15,634 nucleotides of DNA, from assembly GCA_937980285.1 (NCBI GenBank), contig CALJQI010000161.1:1-15634 (forward strand), written 5' to 3'. Of this stretch, positions 12,429 through 15,634 are shown in pieces; position 1 is the first letter of the stretch; each line of letters opens with the position of its first letter. The notes beneath the pieces are model-generated. The model made no database searches. It was given only the letters and a program-made list of their open reading frames with translations, and had not been told where the DNA came from. The position numbers and the translations under genes are program-made. The stretch comes from an uncultured Gammaproteobacteria bacterium. GTDB taxonomy: Bacteria; Pseudomonadota; Gammaproteobacteria; GCA-001735895.

Positions 12429-14411
12429 TTATTCAACCTCCAGTAACACCAGGGTATCGCCTTCATCGACCTGGTCGCCGACGGCGAACAGGATTTCACT
12501 GACGCTGCCGCTGACCTGGGCGACGATGGCGTGCTCCATTTTCATCGCCTCGATGACGATCAGGGTATCGCCCGGCTCGACGGTATCGCCAACCGCGACC
12601 GGCAGCGCGACAACCGCGCCCGACATCGGCGCCTGCGGATGATCGGCGTCGGTGGCGTCGCTGTCGCCGGCGTGGGTGCGGTCGGGAATATCGAAACGGT
12701 AAGCCTGGCCGCGATAGTTCAGGGTCAACGCGGCAGCCTCCCGTAACACCGGGCATTCGATGCGTTCGTCGTTCAAATCGAGCCACAGGTTGAAATCGTC
12801 GACCCATGCGCCGCGCAGCCGGTAAGACTCTCCATCCAGTGTAAAAACCCAGCTGTCGTCAGCGCGGCTGACCGCGATCGCGTAATCGTTGCCATCGTGC
12901 TCGAGTTCGACGGACAGGGCCGCGGGCAGGTTCATACGCCAGAGGTCGCGCGCATCCCAGGCGGAATGCATGCCCGCCTCGAGTCGCGATTCCAGCGCCG
13001 GCAACGTGGCCGCGGCCGCAATGACCAGGGCTTCGCGCAATTGCCCGGCATCCTGTGCGAACAGGCGTTCCCGGTGTTTGCCGATAAACCCGGTATCGAA
13101 ATCGGCGGCGTTGAATTCGGGCATTGTTACCAGGCTGGCGAGAAATCCGATATTGGTGTTGAGACCCAGAATCTGGTACTGCGACAGCGCAAGGGCAAGT
13201 TTCGCCAGCGCCGTGCTGCGCTCGGCGGCGTGCACGATGAGCTTGGCAATCATCGGATCGTAGTTGATACCGATCAGATCACCGCTGCGGACCCCGGTAT
13301 CGATACGCACGCCGTCAGTCGTTGCAGGCAAACTCAGATACCTGATCCGCCCGGCCGCGGGCATGAAATCCCTGTGCGGGGTTTCGGCATAAATACGCGC
13401 CTCGATGGCATGCCCCTGACACTCGATATCCGCCTGTCCTAGCGGCAGCGGCTCACCGCAGGCGACCCGCAGTTGCCATTCGACCAGGTCCTGTCCGGTA
13501 ATCATTTCGGTAACCGGATGCTCCACCTGCAGCCGCGTATTCATCTCCATGAAGTAAAAACTGCCGTCCTCGTCGAGCAGAAACTCGACCGTGCCGGCGC
13601 CGACATATTTTATCGCCCTGGCGCAGTCGGTGGCGGCCTTTCCCATGCGCTCGCGCAGGTCCGCGCCGATGCCCGGCGCGGGCGCCTCTTCGAGAACTTT
13701 CTGGTGACGGCGCTGGATCGAACAATCGCGTTCGAACAGGTGCACGCAGTCACCCCGGGTATCGGCGAAAACCTGCATTTCGACGTGCCGGGGTTTGGTC
13801 AGGTAACGCTCGATCAAAACCTTGTCATCGCCAAAGCTGGCGCTGGCTTCGCGCCGCGCCGAGGTCAGCGCCTGCGAAAACTCTTTCGCGCTTTCCACCA
13901 GGCGCATGCCTTTACCGCCGCCGCCGGCGCTGGCCTTGATCAACTGCGGATAGCCGATGCGCTCCGATTCCCGCGCGAGCAGATCGTCGGCCTGGTCGTC
14001 TCCGTGATATCCGGGCACCAGTGGCACACCGGCCTCGGCCATCAGCGCCTTGGCCTCGCTTTTGGAGCCCATGGCGTCGATCGCGCTGGCCGGCGGGCCG
14101 ATGAAAACGATGCCGGCGGCCTCGCAGTCGCGCGCGAAAGCGGCATTTTCCGACAGGAAACCGTAACCCGGATGAATCGCCTCGGCGCCGCATTGTTGTG
14201 CGACTTCGAGTATGCGTCCGGCATCGAGGTAACTTTCGCTGGCGGCGGCGCCGCCAATGCAAAAGGCTTCGTCACAGGCTTCCACGTGCAGCGCATCTTT
14301 ATCCGCGCTCGAATACACGGCCACGCAGCGGATGCCCAGGCGACGTGCGCTGCGCGCGACCCGCACCGCGATTTCGCCGCGATTGGCAATCAGGATCTTA
14401 TTAAACATCAT
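12429..14411 (-). CDS. liuD: Methylcrotonoyl-CoA carboxylase, biotin-carrying alpha subunit
   Basis: A 660-residue biotin-dependent carboxylase subunit that, with LiuB, converts 3-methylcrotonyl-CoA to 3-methylglutaconyl-CoA using ATP and bicarbonate. The biotin carboxylase N-domain is at about 3-112 (ILIANRGEIAVRV). The ATP-grasp domain is at about 116-320, with glycine loop GGGGKGM (163-169) and catalytic EMNTRLQVEH (289-298). A biotin carboxylase C-domain runs to about 445, then a linker/BT region, and a biotinyl domain at about 590-660 has the biotin-accepting Lys624 in EAMKMEH. The first ATG overlaps the liuC stop (ATGA); a second ATG is the next codon. 3-methylcrotonyl specificity rather than propionyl or geranyl is inferred from the surrounding liuB, liuC and liuE genes. 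Confidence 0.95.
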   Translation of the reverse strand: MMFNKILIANRGEIAVRVARSARRLGIRCVAVYSSADKDALHVEACDEAFCIGGAAASESYLDAGRILEVAQQCGAEAIHPGYGFLSENAAFARDCEAAGIVFIGPPASAIDAMGSKSEAKALMAEAGVPLVPGYHGDDQADDLLARESERIGYPQLIKASAGGGGKGMRLVESAKEFSQALTSARREASASFGDDKVLIERYLTKPRHVEMQVFADTRGDCVHLFERDCSIQRRHQKVLEEAPAPGIGADLRERMGKAATDCARAIKYVGAGTVEFLLDEDGSFYFMEMNTRLQVEHPVTEMITGQDLVEWQLRVACGEPLPLGQADIECQGHAIEARIYAETPHRDFMPAAGRIRYLSLPATTDGVRIDTGVRSGDLIGINYDPMIAKLIVHAAERSTALAKLALALSQYQILGLNTNIGFLASLVTMPEFNAADFDTGFIGKHRERLFAQDAGQLREALVIAAAATLPALESRLEAGMHSAWDARDLWRMNLPAALSVELEHDGNDYAIAVSRADDSWVFTLDGESYRLRGAWVDDFNLWLDLNDERIECPVLREAAALTLNYRGQAYRFDIPDRTHAGDSDATDADHPQAPMSGAVVALPVAVGDTVEPGDTLIVIEAMKMEHAIVAQVSGSVSEILFAVGDQVDEGDTLVLLEVE

Positions 14412-15196
14412 TCTTGTTTCACCCAGTCAGGCTTGCGCTTTTGCAGGAATGCGTTGAGACCCTCGCGACCCTCGTCCGAGGCCCGCACCCTGGCTATCCG
14501 GCGCGCGGTATTTTCGATCAGCGCGCGGTCGACGGGCTTGCCGGCGATATCGAGAATCAGGTCCTTGGCTGCGGCCTGCGCCGCGGGACCCGATTCGAGC
14601 AAGGTTGTAACCATTTCGTCGAGGCAGGTTTCGAGCCGGTCGTGTTCGACGACTTCGTGTACCAGTCCCATTCGAGCGGCCTGGCCCGCGTCGAAGCGTT
14701 CGGCGCTCAACATGTAGCGGCGCGACGCGCGTTCGCCGATGGCCTTGACCACGTAAGGAGAAATCACCGCGGGAATCAGCCCCAGTTTTACTTCGGACAG
14801 GCTGAACAGGGCTTTTTCGCTGGCGACAGCCATGTCGCAGCAGGCGATCAGGCCGACGCCGCCGCCGAAGGCTGCGCCCTGCACGCGCGCGATGGTCGGT
14901 TTCGGTAGCGCGTTCAGGCTGCGCATCAGCTCCGCCAGCTGCATCGCGTCGGCCAGGTTTTGCGCCTCGTCGTAGTCGGCCATGCGCCGCATCCAGTTGA
15001 GATCGGCGCCGGCGGAAAAACTCTTGCCCTCGGCGCGCAATACGACGACACGCACCGAATCATCGCCGGCCAGTTGGGCAATCATCTCGATCATCTCGCC
15101 GATCAAGCTATCGTCGAAAGCATTGTGCTGCTCTGGACGGTCGAGCACGATACTGCCGACGCCGCGCTCATCTATGTTCAATTGGCAACCCGGCAT
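14408..15196 (-). CDS. liuC: 3-methylglutaconyl-CoA hydratase (enoyl-CoA hydratase family)
   Basis: A 262-residue crotonase-family enzyme, expected to hydrate 3-methylglutaconyl-CoA to HMG-CoA between the LiuB/LiuD carboxylase and LiuE lyase. The oxyanion-hole segments are SFSAGADLNWM (59-69) and VQGAAFGGGVGL (105-116), and a catalytic Glu is likely at 135 in FSLSEVKLGLIPAVISPYV, a segment characteristic of LiuC-type hydratases. Length is standard. It starts three bases after the liuB stop and its stop overlaps the liuD start by four bases, so translation is coupled. A general enoyl-CoA hydratase or isomerase would look similar; the operon fixes the assignment. Confidence 0.93.
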   Translation of the reverse strand: MPGCQLNIDERGVGSIVLDRPEQHNAFDDSLIGEMIEMIAQLAGDDSVRVVVLRAEGKSFSAGADLNWMRRMADYDEAQNLADAMQLAELMRSLNALPKPTIARVQGAAFGGGVGLIACCDMAVASEKALFSLSEVKLGLIPAVISPYVVKAIGERASRRYMLSAERFDAGQAARMGLVHEVVEHDRLETCLDEMVTTLLESGPAAQAAAKDLILDIAGKPVDRALIENTARRIARVRASDEGREGLNAFLQKRKPDWVKQE

Positions 15197-15199
15197 GCG

Positions 15200-15634
15200 C
15201 TACATCCTGAAAATGCCGAATTCGGTTTCTTCGAGCGGCGCATTCAATGCCGCCGACAAACCCAGACCCAGCACACGGCGTGAATCGGCGGGATCGATGA
15301 TACCGTCATCCCACAGGCGCGCCGAAGCATAGTAGGGATGGCCCTGGTGCTCGTACTGGGCGCGAACCGGATCCTTGAAACTGTCTTCATCCGCCTCGCT
15401 CCAGGTTTCGCCGCGCGCTTCGAGACCGTCGCGCTTGACCTGGGCGAGCACGGTCGCCGCCTGTTCGCCGCCCATCACCGAGATGCGCGCATTGGGCCAC
15501 ATCCACAGGAAGCGCCCGCCGTAGGCGCGCCCGCACATGGCGTAGTTGCCGGCGCCGAAGCTGCCGCCGACCACCAGCGTCAGCTTGGGCACGCGCGCGC
15601 AGGCGACCGCGGTGACCATCTTGGCGCCGTCGCG
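15200..15634 (-). CDS. liuB: Methylcrotonoyl-CoA carboxylase, carboxyltransferase beta subunit (C-terminal part)
   Basis: Only the last 144 residues are in the window; the gene continues past the right edge. The visible part begins RDGAKMVTAVACARVPKLTL and continues with VVGGSFGAGNYAMCGRAY and FLWMWPNARISVMGGEQAA, the acyl-CoA-binding/oxyanion region of the carboxyltransferase C-domain. It then has GHPYYASARLWDDGIIDPADSRRVLGLGLSAAL, the classic C-terminus of methylcrotonyl-CoA carboxylase beta. It transfers the carboxyl group from biotin on LiuD to 3-methylcrotonyl-CoA. An in-frame ATG at 15617-15619 is an internal methionine, not a start, because homology continues through it to the edge. 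Confidence 0.95.
   Translation of the reverse strand, partial: RDGAKMVTAVACARVPKLTLVVGGSFGAGNYAMCGRAYGGRFLWMWPNARISVMGGEQAATVLAQVKRDGLEARGETWSEADEDSFKDPVRAQYEHQGHPYYASARLWDDGIIDPADSRRVLGLGLSAALNAPLEETEFGIFRM

Noticed and set aside
12425..12499. N-terminal extension of HMG-CoA lyase
   Set aside because: It would overlap the end of liuD and adds atypical sequence; the ATG at 12424 gives the family-standard N-terminus.
13473..14717. 414-codon plus-strand open frame opposite liuD and liuC
   Set aside because: It is antisense to two certain genes and has low-complexity composition without domain motifs.
1..15634. CRISPR arrays, tRNA or rRNA genes, insertion sequences, prophage or toxin-antitoxin modules
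   Set aside because: No regularly spaced repeats, no cloverleaf-like segments, no transposase or phage reading frames and no small paired genes were seen by eye; a covariance-model search was not possible.

Overview
The window reads as chromosome of a heterotrophic, PHB-forming proteobacterium, most likely a gammaproteobacterium from a marine or otherwise osmotically variable habitat. This is inferred from gene content (polyhydroxybutyrate genes, a betaine-type ABC importer, a leucine/isovalerate degradation operon, split YeeE/YedE sulfur transporters) and protein style. No rRNA or other taxonomic marker is present, so the assignment is tentative. Coding density is high, and I see no tRNA, rRNA, CRISPR array, insertion sequence or phage gene.

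Layout. (1) 1-1442, minus strand: a small operon of an ankyrin-repeat protein with a cysteine-rich N-terminus followed by two half-size YeeE/YedE membrane proteins, the second cut by the window edge. (2) 1443-1912: about 470 bp with no convincing intact gene, holding a possible decayed reading frame and the terminator of the pha genes. (3) 1913-4351, minus strand: phaP (phasin), phaA (thiolase) and phaB (acetoacetyl-CoA reductase). phaP has a near-consensus sigma70 promoter bracketed by two perfect TGTTGC/GCAACA palindromes, and a strong intrinsic terminator separates phaP from phaA. (4) 4619-5536, minus strand: a LysR-type regulator, divergent from (5) 5781-9460, plus strand: a glycine-betaine-type ABC importer (binding protein, ATPase, permease). 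A hairpin follows the binding-protein gene, and the permease carries an unusual N-terminal extension. An alpha/beta hydrolase (9515-10255) follows on the same strand. (6) 10270-15634, minus strand: a tight leucine/isovalerate operon, read as liuB (partial), liuC, liuD, liuE, then a DUF2889 protein and a type II haloacid dehalogenase, closed by a hairpin terminator that also covers the convergent junction with the hydrolase.

How they fit together. The liu enzymes turn 3-methylcrotonyl-CoA into acetyl-CoA and acetoacetate. PhaA and PhaB turn acetyl-CoA into (R)-3-hydroxybutyryl-CoA, the PHB precursor, and PhaP coats the granules. No PHB synthase (phaC) and no phaR lie in the window. The betaine importer would supply an osmolyte or a carbon/nitrogen source under LysR control.

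Nothing here is clearly a wholly new system. The most noteworthy items are the operator-flanked phaP promoter with the terminator/attenuator ahead of phaA, the cysteine-motif plus ankyrin protein next to split YeeE genes, the permease with its DUF2628-like and coiled-coil extension, and the DUF2889/dehalogenase pair at the end of the liu operon.
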